A stretch of 64,000 nt of DNA from Guillardia theta CCMP2712 (lineage: Eukaryota; Cryptophyceae; Pyrenomonadales; Geminigeraceae), in NCBI RefSeq assembly GCF_000315625.1, contig NW_005434630.1, forward strand, positions 254,559-318,558, given 5' to 3'. Below the pieces are notes generated by a model, which was given only the letters and a program-made list of their open reading frames with translations, searched no databases and was not told the DNA's origin. The position numbers were made by a program, and so were the translations under genes. Positions 25,566 through 36,743 of the stretch are shown here, piece after piece (positions within the stretch are counted from its first letter, which is position 1; the number at the start of each line of letters is the position of its first letter).

Positions 25566-25631
25566 GGGGCTGAAGGTTGCAAGGAGGGAGGGAGGGAGGG
25601 AGGGAGGGAGGGAGGGAGGGAGGGAGGGAGC
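25566..25631. repeat. (GGGA)n microsatellite
   Basis: About fifteen tandem GGGA units lie upstream of the reductase gene. Open frames across it in all phases are repeat artefacts. Confidence 0.9.
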
Positions 25632-25765
25632 TTTGATGGAAGAGAACCCCCTCAAAGAAGGATTCGAGCAATGTTGTATCTCAGAGAAGGATTCGAGAAA
25701 TGTTGTACTTTTCTGGAAGACGCGTTTATGTAAACTCACCGTCTCACGTCTTGTATTTTGCAAAG

Positions 25766-28490
25766 ATGCTCCCGCGGCGACTCCGAGTCAGGGCAGAATG
25801 CATACCTGCATTGCTCTGCCTGGTGCTTCTGTTGAACACAAACTTTCTCTGCGCGACATCGTCCAGAGATGAGATCTCGCCCCCTCGTCCTCTTCTAGCG
25901 TACCAGGTGAATGCATTGCTAACGCTCACGGCAACATCTAATTGCATCCCCGTCCAGGTTAGCGACAACCTAAGGTTGAGGGGCGGGGCTTTCTGGTTTT
26001 CTGCAGTTGCAGGCCCTGCAGAGAAGGTGAGGAAGAGCAGCAGTCGGCGAGCTCTCGTCTGGGAGCTCAGTCATGGTTGCTAGGCTGCTTTCTGGAGACA
26101 AGTCAGCACAGCGCCGGCACAATGGATTCGCGACAGGTGCTTCTGACCTGATGGACAAGTGTCTTCCTCACTCCCGATAGGTTGCAGAAGCTCTGCCCCT
26201 TTGGATCGAAGGAGGCCAACATAGCGGCCAAGGAGCTCTCGAGCCAAGGTGTGTGGAGGCCGTGGAGTTCTTGGAAGGAGCTCTGCTGAGGTGGAAACGG
26301 GGCCTGGCAGGAAGTAGACTGCGAGGAGGAGGGCTCTTGCTGAGTAAGCCAGGCTCGGAAGCTTCACCTGCTGAGACTCACATGGGGTCCAAGTTTTCAG
26401 AACCTTTTGCCCAGGCATGTTGCGCAGACTGATGCTTGCTTGTGAACGTCCCGCTCTGACTCAAGTCGATGGTAGCCTGGAGACACTGTGCTGGTTACTG
26501 GAGCTTCAGGATTTCTAGCAGGTCGATGATGGCACGAAGAGTTGAGAGTGTATGACGTCAGTCTCTCTCCAGGACATGTGATCAACGAGCTAATCAAGCG
26601 AGGATACCACGTGAGGGGAACAGTGCGAACGTTCAACGACACGCAGAAAGTCGCAGCTCTCCAGCAGCTTTTCCCAAAGGTGCTAGCATTTCTGCGGGAG
26701 TCTGCTGATATGTAGTCTGCTTGCAGCTTGAGTTGTATGAGGCAGATTTGCTCGACGATGGGAGCTTCAATGAAGCTATCAAAGGTGTTTTCCCTCCCCC
26801 CATCCACACAATGTTGGTTGCAACTCCGTTGTAATGGTCTCCTCCAGGCTGCAAGTTTGTGCTTCACACAGCTTCTCCTTTCCACTATGAAGTTCAGAAT
26901 CCAGAAACAGATCTAGTCGAGCCTGCCGTGAAGGTCTCGGGGAATTGAGCTAGTGAGGGGTGAGCTGAAACACGGCAGGGCACCATGAACATCCTTCGAG
27001 GGTCAAGGGTTGTGGGAGGTGTCAGAAGAGTTGTCATCACCTCTTCCGCCGCTGCCATCCTGACGCTCAACATCCCTTCTGACCGTGAGACCTGCACTGC
27101 CTCCAAGCCTGCAGCTCTCTGAGTGATTATGGCAGAAAACTATGCATGGAGCGAAGATGACTGGAATGTCGACACAACGCTTGAGGACAACGCATACAGG
27201 TTTGCAGCTACGTCCCCTGGAATAGTTTCTGAATGTTCTATGAAGGTACAGCAAGACGCTCGCTGAACAGGCTGCTTGGGTCTGGATTGCTTCGGCTCTG
27301 AACAGCCACAACTATGGTGTTGCCGGTCTGTTTGCGGGTGCCTTCGCCTTCCCCTCAAATAGCTGGACTGCAGGTGGATTTTCAGATCCCAAGGAAATCA
27401 AGAAAGCGTTGGATGCTGGAGGACAGGTGAAGGGAGCTTCTTTCCCCTTCCTCTTCTTCCTCTTCGTCCCAGTCCCCTCTCGACTCCAATCATTTATGCT
27501 CTTGCTCGTCGCCGTCTTCCCAATCCTCTCCTCCTCCCTGCCCATTTCCTGATCAACTACGCTATCACCACCAGAGCTTGCAATAGCTGCATCAACTCCA
27601 TCTATCATCTTCATCACCATTGTCGCACTCGTTGAGATTGTTCCTGTGCAGGAGTACAAAGTCGACTTTGACATCGTTACCATGAACCCCTCGTTCCTCA
27701 CCGGCCCGTCACTCTCCAACCGAACAGGTCCCCTCCTCCCGCTCCCAGCCTCTGCTGCCTCTCATTCCCTCCTGGAGCAGATTCAGAGAGCACGAAACTC
27801 ATCAAGGATCTGCTGGACGTCAGGGCCTCCTCCACTCAGCGACCTGCCATGTGACTGCGCTGCAGGGACGATATTCGCACAACGGAACCAACGGAGGAAG
27901 GTGCATCGGGTGTGTGGATGTCAGAGATGTTGCAGCGGCGCATGTCAATGCCATGGAGAACCCGTCAGCGTTCGGTGAGGAGGAGTTGGAGTGGCAAGGG
28001 AGTGGGGGAGTGGGAACGGGAGCGAGAGAGAGAGGAAGTGGAAGGGGATGCCATGGCGGGGCTGATTTTTTCTGCGCAGGGCGATACTTGATCTCTTCAG
28101 ACAAGGGGATCAGCCACTTGGAACTTGCCAACATGTTGAAGAGCGGTGCAAACTCCTCCTCCTCCTCCTGCTCCTCATTGCTTGCTCACTTGCTCTCAGA
28201 CAAACGCTTCAAGGATTTTCCTCTCCCACGACATTCCATGGAGCCCATCACCTACAAGCCCTGCTACAACACGGCCAAGGTGAGTCGCCCTCCGTCCTGG
28301 TCAGCAGGGGAACTGACAAGAAGGAAGGCGAGAAAGGATCTCAACCTGCACCTCCGGCCAATAGCAGACTCAGTGATCGATGCTTCCCTCCTCCCCTCAT
28401 CATCGGCTGAGACTTCACCCGCAGATTCGAGATGCTGCTGAAGACCTGATCAGGAAGAACCTGATCGAGCAAGGCGCCATGGCTGCTTAA
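25766..28490 (+). CDS. DFR/CCR-like NAD(P)-dependent reductase (extended SDR) with secretory leader
   Basis: The enzyme belongs to the dihydroflavonol or cinnamoyl-CoA reductase branch of the extended short-chain dehydrogenases; its substrate is unknown. The 5' exon has a signal peptide (LLCLVLLLNTNFLCA) and, after a 48-nt intron, L-R-L-R-G-G-A-F at about 52-59. The catalytic part spans many short exons: DTVLVTGASGFLA-GHVINELIKRGYHVRGTVR (dinucleotide-binding Gly motif and Arg, 26490-26680), LELYEADLLDDGSFNEAI, KFVLHTASPFHYEVQNP, RRVVITSSAAAI, ENYAWSEDDWNVD, YSKTLAEQAAW with the YxxxK catalytic pair (27245-27275), FDIVTMNPSFLTGP, CVDVRDVAAAHVNAMENP, GRYLISSDKGISHLELA and the end DLIRKNLIEQGAMAA (TAA 28488-28490). 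Exons between 26080 and 26480 that link leader and enzyme are not resolved, so the leader could belong to a separate gene. Confidence 0.8.
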
Positions 28491-28965
28491 CGAGTATCAG
28501 AGCCTGTCAGACTCACTACTTTACTAATTTAATCACTTTCGGGTAGTACTTCCTAAGTTCAACAATTTTGATCAATCCTTTGACTACTTCGGTGGCCCGC
28601 GGATCACACTGTGACAGCGCCAGTCAGTGACTCAGTGATTGAGCTTGTCAGTAATTGAGGTGGAAGGGACCGGGCCTGGCTCCGGCGGCCCAGCGGCCGG
28701 CCACAGCCCGGGCGGACTGTTAGACTGAGAAAAGCCCTCATCTCCGCTAATGACCAGGTCAACTACCCACCCATCTGCCCACCCATCATAATTCCTACCC
28801 CATTCTTTTTCCCATGGGTACTGAATCTTGATGTAAATACCCTACCCCTATATTTCTAATACATTCAACCTTAAAACACCGGTGTTTTGAGTACCCCAGG
28901 GTCTACTTTGTAATGCCCCTACTACCCTCCACTCTCCGACCCTAGCACAGCTCTGTTTGGACACC
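28491..28965. other. Intergenic GC island followed by TACCCC/ACCGGT tract
   Basis: A CCGGGCC/GGCCGG-rich island (about 28610-28725) is followed directly by a C-rich tract with repeated CTACCC and CCATC units and a palindromic AACACCGGTGTT (28878-28889). The order island then tract is repeated near 60 kb and 1.6-1.9 kb. No gene is supported. Confidence 0.6.
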
Positions 28966-30058
28966 ATGTACGCGCTGTACTCGTACATGCTCTTCGGGGA
29001 GTGCGCCGTGTGCGCCGTGCTGATGGCGCTATCCTTTGCTCCCTCCTTCATCAAGAGACCCATGAAGAGCGCCATCCAGAGGTCTGACGGAGGAGGAGGA
29101 GCTTCTGATCATGACGATGAGCGCTTCGCAGCGTTCAAGTACCCTTCTCACGAGAAATCATTGTGGGCTTCGGAGTCATCCTAGTAGGTGAGACAAGCCC
29201 ATAGGAGTGCTGCGAGTCTGACTACCGATGCCTCCTCGTCTCTCTCTGCTCCTGTGCTCATCCTTGTCTTTGTGTCTTCTCGTTCGCTCACGGTTCACGT
29301 ATCTGTCGGGATGGTACTGGTCGATTATGGTGTCTCGCTCTCAGCTGCATTTGCGGACTCCTACCTGAAAGCAACGAAGCATCGTCACCCGCACACCGAT
29401 GGGTGGAAGGCATTCGCTCCCTCTCTTCCTCGTTCGAAGCTGAAGAAGGATTGATAGGACAAGATGGAACATCAAAACAAGAGGTTGCGAGCGGAGAGAA
29501 ACATTTACATCTCCTTCGGGTCTGTTCTCGTCAATCGGTTGTCCATCCTGTGAAAGTGCAAGCAGGTGCATGTTCATCTTTCTCGTCGTGTGTCAACTCT
29601 GGTCGCTCATCAAGCGCGTCACGGAGCTCGTGAGTGAGGGCTGGGGGGTTGGGCTACCTGACAAGCCGCGCAGGAGGAGAAGGTGGCGCGAGATGAGAAG
29701 TTGCATGAGGTGTACAAGAAGCAGGTAGCGACTCTTTCATGCCGCCTGCCCTCGATGACCAGAGGACGGGAAGGTGGAGGGCAACGAGAAGTTCCGCAAG
29801 AAGCTCGAAGGAGATAAAGATGGTCAGTGAGGAGGAGGAGAGGGGCGTGTGGCATGACTGGACATCAGCAGATGAGCAGGACACTGCTAGTGAGCTGCAA
29901 AGACTGAAAGAAGAGAATGAGAGGTGGACAGGAGGAGGAGGAGGAGGAGGAGGAGGAGATGACTTTGAGATAGGCTCAAGGAAAAGCTGGGGATGGACGA
30001 CTCGTCCGAGACAACGCTGAGGAGGAGGAACGTAGGGGAGCGAGATAAGAAGGACTAG
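28966..30058 (+). CDS. BAP29/BAP31-like ER membrane protein
   Basis: BAP31-family proteins are three-pass ER membrane proteins with a cytosolic coiled coil, involved in ER export and quality control. The first exon gives MYALYSYMLFGECAVCAVLMAL (TM1) ending near FIKRPMKSAIQ. A second block reads EIIVGFGVILV and FADSYLKATKH, then MEHQNKRLRAERNIYISFGS, then FIFLVVCQLWSLIKRVTEL (TM3). All match the family in order and spacing. The C-terminal exons form a charged coil (EEKVARDEKLHEVYKKQ, EQDTASELQRLKEENER, RLKEKLGMDD). The protein ends ERDKKD; this is lysine-rich but not a strict KKxx retrieval signal. Exon joins in the middle are by eye. Confidence 0.75.
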
Positions 30059-30111
30059 CCTCATCATTGTCCCTCTTTGGCTTTCATGTGTCAGAAATTT
30101 TTGGAAGACTT

Positions 30112-31690
30112 TCATGTGTCAGGAACTTTCCGAACTTTTGGAAGATCGTGGTAGCCGTACGCCAAGGCCTTGATCGTATCCTCCCACCTCTTAGCCTTCT
30201 CCTCGCGCTCCTCCTCCTCGTGTGAGGATTCCGAAAAGTCGCTGACCAGATCCACCTGCAAGAGCACGCGATCAGCCGCTGGGGAAACGCGTGCCACGTT
30301 CATGGTCTGACCTCCCCTTCCTCTGCTTCTTGCGGTGCTACGACATACTCGCTCCCGAACGCTGCCGCTGCGAACTCTCGAGACTGGAGTAGGGTGAGGG
30401 AACGAGAGGGAAAGAGTACAAGATTGTGTAGACCTGTTTGGAGCCGGGGGGGATGGAGCAGTCTGAAAGCGTCTTGGTGAAGCTGAGAAGGATCTGGAAG
30501 CAGAGGGTGAGTGGAATTATGGCCAGAGAAGTAGAGGAGGAGGAGGAGGAGGAGGAGGAGCAGGGGGGGGAGAGATGAACATAGGTGAGACTTGGAAGCA
30601 GTGGGAGGGCAGCAGGGAAGAGTCGAGGACCGAGTAGTCTTGGACAGCAGGTGAAGAGCAAGCACGCAATGAGCAGGAACGAGGAGGAGGAGGAGGAGGA
30701 GGAGGTGACCAGTGAAGGAAAGAAAACTGGACAATGAAGGGAGCTCGGGAAAGGATTCGGGGGGCAGACTGACATCCATGCATTCCTTCCGCCTCGTTCT
30801 CAGCCATTGAGGGACGTCGTCTATCTTCTCCTTCCACATGTATTCTACGATTTCATAGGCGTCCTGACTTCGATGTGAATGACGAGCAAGGGCTGGATGT
30901 GCTCACCGCTTCGTCTAGGTTCCTGAGCGAGGCGTCTGCTCCTGCAACAAGCAGCAGGCGAACGATCTGGAGCAAGAGTCACGTACGCGTGCGAGGGAGG
31001 AGGAGGGGGAGAGTATGTTGACCTTTGGAGCTCCGCCGAAGGCGGCGAGCATAAGGGGAGTTACGCCGATTGAATCTCTGACACGTCGTTGGAAGAGGAG
31101 CGGGAGATGGAGCAGGAGCAGGAGCAAAGCGAGGAAGCAGATAATGTCAGACACAGGAAAGGGAGAAACAAAGACGTTGCGACAAGATGGTGGGGGAGAA
31201 GGTAGAGAGGAGTGAAGGAACGGATCAAAGAAGGAGGAGGGAGAAGATTCAAGAAAGGCTACCTTGCGTTGGGGTTGGCGCCAGCAGCGAGGAGGGCTCG
31301 GCAGCAGAAGAATTGGTTGGAAAGAGAAGCAGCATGGAGGGGAGTGCAGAGGGCGGAGGAGTTATGACAGATATCAGGATACACGGGTGCCTGAGTGAAA
31401 GGAATGAGAAGCAGAACAGCAAAGGTTGCATCGAAGCCAGGAATACAAACAGGAAGGAAGATGTTTTGTGAGAGGTATAAGGGACTTGTAGGAGCTGGAA
31501 GAGAATAAATAGAGAAGGAGGAGGGAGGAGAGAGGGAGGGAGGAGGGAGGAGGGAGGAGGGAGGAGGGAGGATCCATACCTCTTTCATCAGTCTTCGTAA
31601 TCTTCCAGTATACCTCCAATGAAGAATCAGAGTTGAACCTTCGACTAAAGTCTTACCCCAGCCACGCGCAGCTGAAAAAGTCCTCCACAT
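30112..31690 (-). CDS. Ankyrin-repeat protein
   Basis: At least three ankyrin repeats are spread over short exons on the minus strand: SALCTPLHAASLSNQFFCCR-ALLAAGANPNAR (about 31390-31262), DSIGVTPLMLAAFGGAPK (about 31085-31030), and IVRLLLVAGADASLRNLDEA (about 30975-30910). Downstream exons read AYEIVEYMWKEKIDDVPQWL, ILLSFTKTLSDCSIPPGSK, REFAAAAFGSEYVVAPQEAE and a final charged exon ending LPKVRKVPDT (stop 30112-30114). Ankyrins mediate protein binding, so no specific role can be given. The gene may continue upstream into the next entry, since an exon there ends at a GTAAGA donor near 31660 with no clear stop. Confidence 0.6.
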
Positions 31691-31699
31691 ACCAATCCT

Positions 31700-33187
31700 G
31701 ACATGTGATCAACATAGAAGAATTGTTATACTTCACCCCAACGTCACTGATGATGCTCGGAGCAATCAACTTGGGGATGTGATTTCCATTCAGGCTGGCG
31801 CAAGGTCAAGTGAAGCAGCAGGATGGTAAAAATTGTTCACATTCGCCCCATCTTCTCAAACAGTACGTAGCTATTGTTCCCCTCCTTAATCAGCCTCTCC
31901 CTCTTTGCAACAGCTTCCTGCAAGGGTGATAGGAGGGGTGCGGACGAAGAGTGTTATGGTAGCGACTTGAACTTCGCAATGCTCGCTAGTCACCTGAACC
32001 ACCTCTTCTTCGAATTCATACTTCGGAATCCGGAACCCCTGCCATCTTTGTCTCAGTCTCAAGACATGAAGTTTCATGGGGACCAGTTCAAACAGTGGGC
32101 CTTTCCAGAACACTGAGAAGCAAGACGGTCAGAGAAGTTGATCAAGAATAGTTCAAGTTCACCTTGATCCAAGTCGCTGGTATTGAGCACCTACAAGAAA
32201 TCATGAGCACCATCAGCTGCAATTTCCGCAGCCATCAGGTTTGAGAACCTTTCCAGAGGCAGGGATTTGTTTGTCAAGCCCCTCTATACTAGCGTTGCTG
32301 CACGCATAGTCGTGATCATGTTGGAATCGCTCAAGCATTGATAGAAATGATTCTTGGCTACCTCCAATTCGACAGCTGACCTTTCTCCACGAACTTGAGA
32401 AACGAGATCACCGATTTCTTGTTGATGCTTGACAGCAGCTGTCAATGACAACATCTCTTGCAATCAAACTTTCGCACCTCAAAATCTGCTTCGTCAGCAG
32501 CTCCGCCGTGGTGGTGGGCCTGGGCTCAACAACAAGTGACTCTGCGATCCAATCGCACTTCTTGAGGCAGAAATCAGCTCTCTTGCTGAACTTGACCTTT
32601 CGCACAAAGGCCTGAAAAAAACTGTCATCGTCGCTGCTGCTGTACCCATCAAGTGCAACCACAGCATACAAGAGGAGGGGAAACAATTACAAGTACCTCA
32701 ACATTCTGTTTCAGCTGCATCGAGTCAAAGAGTTCCTTGTCCTGCCATTCAAGGTCACTACCAGTTTGCTGCTCACGTTTCAACCTCCATGAAAGGATCA
32801 AGTAGTCGTGGTATACACACAAACTCGTAGGCCCGAGCTCGACCTACACGCGAATCGTTCAGTTCTAGGAGAACAAAGCAACTCTCTCTCCTCCCTTTCA
32901 CTCCCTCCATCCTCCTCCTCCCTCTCCCGCTCTTCTTCATCACTCTCCCTTTTCCTTTCACTTTCGTCTGCCTGCCCGCATTGCTCGTTTCTCCTTCCCC
33001 CCCTTGCTCCATTGTGCTCTCTTCCTTACTGAAGCGCGCAATAAGGTAGCTTTCGTTCTTGAGGATAATCTCCGCAGTGACATTCAATGCCAAGGACACC
33101 TACAACAAACTTCAGCAACGTCGAGGCTTCTTCCACCGTCTCCTCTCATCACATTCTTAGGAACCCAAGGGACTACTAAAATGTGAA
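31700..33187 (-). CDS. Unrecognised multi-exon helical protein (possibly 5' part of the ankyrin gene)
   Basis: Not recognised. Exons that look real on the minus strand are LALNVTAEIILKNESYLIAR (about 33095-33035), an exon with LCVYHDYLILSWRLKRE and DKELFDSMQLKQNVE (about 32845-32700), AFVRKVKFSKRADFCLKKCD through TAELLTKQIL (about 32610-32480), AVKHQQEIGDLVSQVRGERS (about 32440-32365), VLRLRQRWQGFRIPKYEFEE (about 32065-31995) and LNGNHIPKLIAPSIISDVGV (about 31795-31720). It is mainly helical and charged, with no signal peptide. Start and stop are not fixed. Continuous strand and spacing suggest it could be one gene with the ankyrin region downstream. Confidence 0.45.
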
Positions 33188-33217
33188 AAGAACAAGCATC
33201 ATTCATTGGCTGTCAAA

Positions 33218-34463
33218 TCAACTTGACAAGTTCAAACCGTCGGGGTCATATTGAAGCTTCTTTCCCGACTGCTCTAGGATGGTTTGAACATGATACTTTC
33301 GAAGCGACTCCCCCCGATCCTCTCGGGCCAAATCAACGGCCCTGGAGGAAACGCAAAGTCAGCACCTGCAGCAAAAAGACTCGTCATCGAACCATCATCC
33401 ATCAGCAAGAAGCACCTTCAGCCCTAACATAAACTTCTTCACCTGATCCATCGAAAGTGTCAGAATCAAAATTCTTTTCAAAGTCCGTTGAAGCATCTTG
33501 TAAACCATCATGTCAGCAGCAAGAATACACCATAGAGAGAAACTCTCACCCTCTCCAGTGTTGACAACTCTTTCTTCTTCCTTCTCGCCCATGTAGATAT
33601 CCAGGGCCTGCAGCAAAAAGACTCGTCATCGAACCATCATCCATCAGCAAGAAGCACCTTCAGCCCTAACATAAACTTCTTCACCTGATCCATCGAAAGT
33701 GTCAGAATGAGATATTGCTGATCTTACAGGCAAACAGCACGTTCTTCGGCTTCAGACCGAGCTCCCTTGCTTCGTTTGCAATGTTCTTGGACAGTCCCGG
33801 GACATCCTCAAACCCTGTTGCGTTCGGAGGACCGGTCTTGGGGTAGGGCGGCTCGTTGTCCAGGAGTGACGAGATCTTCTTCATCTTCTCCTCAACCTCC
33901 TCAAACAGCCGTTCCTTCATCTTTGACAGCTCATCGGGATCCATGGTCTTTTCTTTCTCGTCCCAGACCTGGGCGTTTCTGACCATCTTCCTCACGAAAC
34001 CATCCTCGTCCTCCTCCTCGGTCATCAGCAGCTGTCTGACGTCGAAGACGTCGGCCTGGACTGGTTCCTCTACCTCCTCCTCAGGTACCACTTGACCAAA
34101 GGCCTCCTGTATCTCCCGTCGCGCCCTGCCTACAGCATCCCCCAATGTGGTGAAGATCGATTCGGGCTGGTGGTTGAGGCAGTCGTCGAGGCAAGTGCAG
34201 TTCGGTTTGCAACTCAGTTTCTCCTTCATGACATTCATGAACTCCTTATTCCACATCTTGTCCAGCTCATCCACTTCTTTTGTCTGCCATAACTTTGCGA
34301 CCTCTGTAGGTTTCTCTTCCGCCTTCCTCCCACCCCTCAACCTCACGGGCAGACATGCTTTCCCACAACCATAGTCACTCACTCTACCGCGACATGGGGC
34401 AAGGGTGCTGTCTACGGTGAAGGCATACCATGTAGCCAGCAGGATCAAAGCAGCAAGCCTCAT
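33218..34463 (-). CDS. Leader-bearing acidic protein of unknown function
   Basis: Not recognised. The first exon (34463 to about 33730) is long and clear: signal peptide MRLAALILLATWYAFTVDS, a Cys-containing stretch, V-R-L-R-G-G-R-K at 40-47, then a Glu/Asp/Lys-rich helical body with a CKPNCTCLDDCLN cysteine cluster and EPPYPKTGPPNATGFEDVPG near the end. Smaller exons follow: ALDIYMGEKEEERVVNTGE, DASTDFEKNFDSDTFDGS and a last exon with HVQTILEQSGKKLQYDPDGL, ending at 33218 or, in another frame, at 33274. The intron before ALDIYMGE and the intron after DTFDGS share a perfect 102-bp block. A luminal, periplastid or plastid location is inferred from the leader. Confidence 0.65.
33365..33708. repeat. 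Perfect 102-bp direct duplication within one gene
   Basis: Positions 33365-33466 and 33607-33708 are identical over 102 bases. The block covers the end of an exon and the following intron up to the 3' splice site. The copies flank one small exon, so the event looks like a tandem duplication of about 242 bp in which the second exon copy has since changed or been lost. Confidence 0.9.
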
Positions 34464-34852
34464 GTCTCCCTCTGAATCTCCCTCCTCCTCCTCCTCCTCC
34501 TCCGCCTCCTCCTCCTCCTCCTCCTCCTCCTCCTCTTCCTCCCTTACTTCTCAGATGTACTTCTCACATGCACTCCCTCATGCCGTAACCTGATCGCCCT
34601 GCATTGCGCCTGCTCGCTCGCCATCTCGTCGCTGCCCCCGTAATGAATTCATCAAGTCAATAATATAAAGTTTTCTGTCCTTCAAAAGAACTAATGAATG
34701 TTCTGAGGCAGACCTAAGAATGAGTGCGCCGGGCCGGGCTCACGGGCCTCTGTCCGGGCCACCCGGGTGGTCAAATCGTTTGACTTTTTGATTGGTATGG
34801 GTGGGGATGTGGTTGCACCTCCGCTTTTAGAGCGTCGGCAGGATGGCGTAAG
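34464..34852. other. Divergent promoter interval with (CTC)n and GC island
   Basis: This is the interval between two divergent genes. It holds a CTC/CTCCTC run (34481-34545), a CCGGGCC island (34728-34772), and a short GGTATGGGTGGGGATG tract (about 34794-34810). The (CTC)n run sits directly upstream of the leader-bearing gene's start. Nothing else is recognised. Confidence 0.5.
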
Positions 34853-36529
34853 ATGGAGGGCGCAGGAGGAGGTAGCGGGCGGCCCAGCATGAGCCGCGCA
34901 GTCTTTGTGGCAGGATCGTCGTTCATGGCACTTGTTGTGGTGGTGTTTCTAGTCGGACATGGCGATCAGACGAGGGTGGGTCTGGCTGGACAACTGGGGG
35001 AGTGGTCGGAGGGGTTGATGAAGGAAGCACATGGGATAGTGGAGGATGGTGGAAGGGAAGGTGAAAAGACGCTGAAAGGGTTCAGAGATGGTCTTGGATC
35101 AGGAATACTGGAAGATGAGGAAGCGAGGAGGATTGTTGGTGGTGCTGGAGGCGCTGTTGGAACATGGTGGAACATTGGAAGAAACGGTGGGGGCCAGCAT
35201 TCGGAGGCGGCGAGCAGCGACAGGTAAGGGTGAGAGAGGGGTTGAAGTCGTCTGATATTCCTGTTAGCTCAAAGTATGCTAGCGAGGCAAACAAGATCAT
35301 CACAGACGCATCGAACTCATATCAGATGAAATTGGTGAGAGCACCCTATCTGAATCCGATCCCAGAAGTCTGATATCGTGCAGAAAACGGCAGAGACGTT
35401 GTCAAAGAAGTTTGCAGACAAATCGTCGTCTCAGTCTCTTTCGTCCGGCTCTGCTCCGAGCGGTGAGATGATGAGATGACTTGAGTTCTGCCCTCTGACG
35501 ATTCGGCAGGAACAGGACATTACACCCCCTACCACATCGATGAGAATGCATGGAAAGGTTTGCAAAGTTTGTGATGTCAGCACGAGTGAGTGATGGTGTT
35601 TGTCCTGCTGGCAGACCTGAACGAGTCGACGGATGCGGATGCTCCAGGAGCAGTAGCGAGGCTCAAGGATGAGTTCAAACACTCCATCTTCGGCCGCGGT
35701 GAACTGGAGGTTGTGGTTGCCGACGTGCTGGTTGATCTCAAACCCTCAGGCTCTAGCAAAAAGTCGTCAACTCCTTCTATCCCTTCCCCTCTTGACATCA
35801 TCAACGCTGCGCTGGCGTCAAACTCTGGTTCGTCAGGACAAGCTGGTGTTGGTGGACAGTCGGCAGGAGCCACAGGGGGCGGCGCTGGGCTGGGAGGGTC
35901 AGGTGGTGCAGGAGGATCGAGCGGGAGCGGGAGCGGAGGGCAGGGTATCTCCTATCCTCCTTGACGCTCTTCGATCTCTGACTGTTGCAAAGGTGCAGCA
36001 GGAGGGGCGGCAAGTGAGGAGAAGAAGCAAGGAGGAGCAAGTGCAGACCCTAACGCGTGGTGGAACGACTGCTTCCTCCTGCCTGAACTCTGCCCCCATT
36101 ACCCGATGTCAAGCGTGAGTGATGGCGGAGGTGCAGGACATGATGAGGAAGGAGTGACGAGATGCGCAGGCTCCTGATTGGTACATCGCAAAGATGAAGG
36201 CAAAGGAGGCTGGCGGAGGTTCGCGCAAAGTGATCAGATAGAAGGCGTCTGACGACATGTAGGAGGAAATTCTTCGAATCCTGTAGGTCTGAGTCCTCCT
36301 AGAGACCACGACAAGAACGGTGCCGGTGATTTCATAGGACTCTGCCTGTTGACTAACTTGAAGCAGTCTCAAACATCGTGGCGATCTCGGACGACGTCGA
36401 CAACGGGGTGAGGGAGGAGGAGCAAGGCAGTCGGGGAGCTGACTAGAGATTCAGGCGTCAGGAAAGGGAGAGAAAATCTTCATTGACACGTCTGCGGACG
36501 ATTTCTTTGTTGGGCCCAGGAACCATTGA
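34853..36529 (+). CDS. Single-pass membrane protein with Gly-rich region, unrecognised
   Basis: Not recognised. Exon 1 begins MEGAGGGSGRPSMSRAVF with one hydrophobic segment, FMALVVVVFLVGHG, near residues 25-38, as in a type II anchor. Later exons give SKYASEANKIITDASNSYQM, KTAETLSKKFADKSSSQSLS, SGTGHYTPYHIDENAWK, an exon with DLNESTDADAPGAVARLKDE through a long Gly/Ser-rich tract (35830-35945), DPNAWWNDCFLLPELCPHYP, and DWYIAKMKAKEAGG. From there a GT donor joins in phase to VSNIVAISDDVDNG and then GEKIFIDTSADDFFVGPRNH with TGA at 36527-36529. Apart from the anchor the protein would face one side of a membrane. The Gly-rich tract is low complexity and may vary. Confidence 0.55.
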
Positions 36530-36743
36530 GGACCCAAGGACCGAATGTGTCTCAATCGAATATCTCCTTGCCTCCTCCTCCTTCCCGCCCCCGCCCCCTC
36601 GCTCTCCTCTCCCTCCCTCCCTCCCTCTCTTTTCTTCAATCTCCTTCTCTCTCTATTTCTATCAAGTGTCGTTGTATTGTAATGCCCTTCGGCTACCCTT
36701 CCCGCTCGTTTCTTGATCGAGTCAATTTTATTCTTCAAACCTT

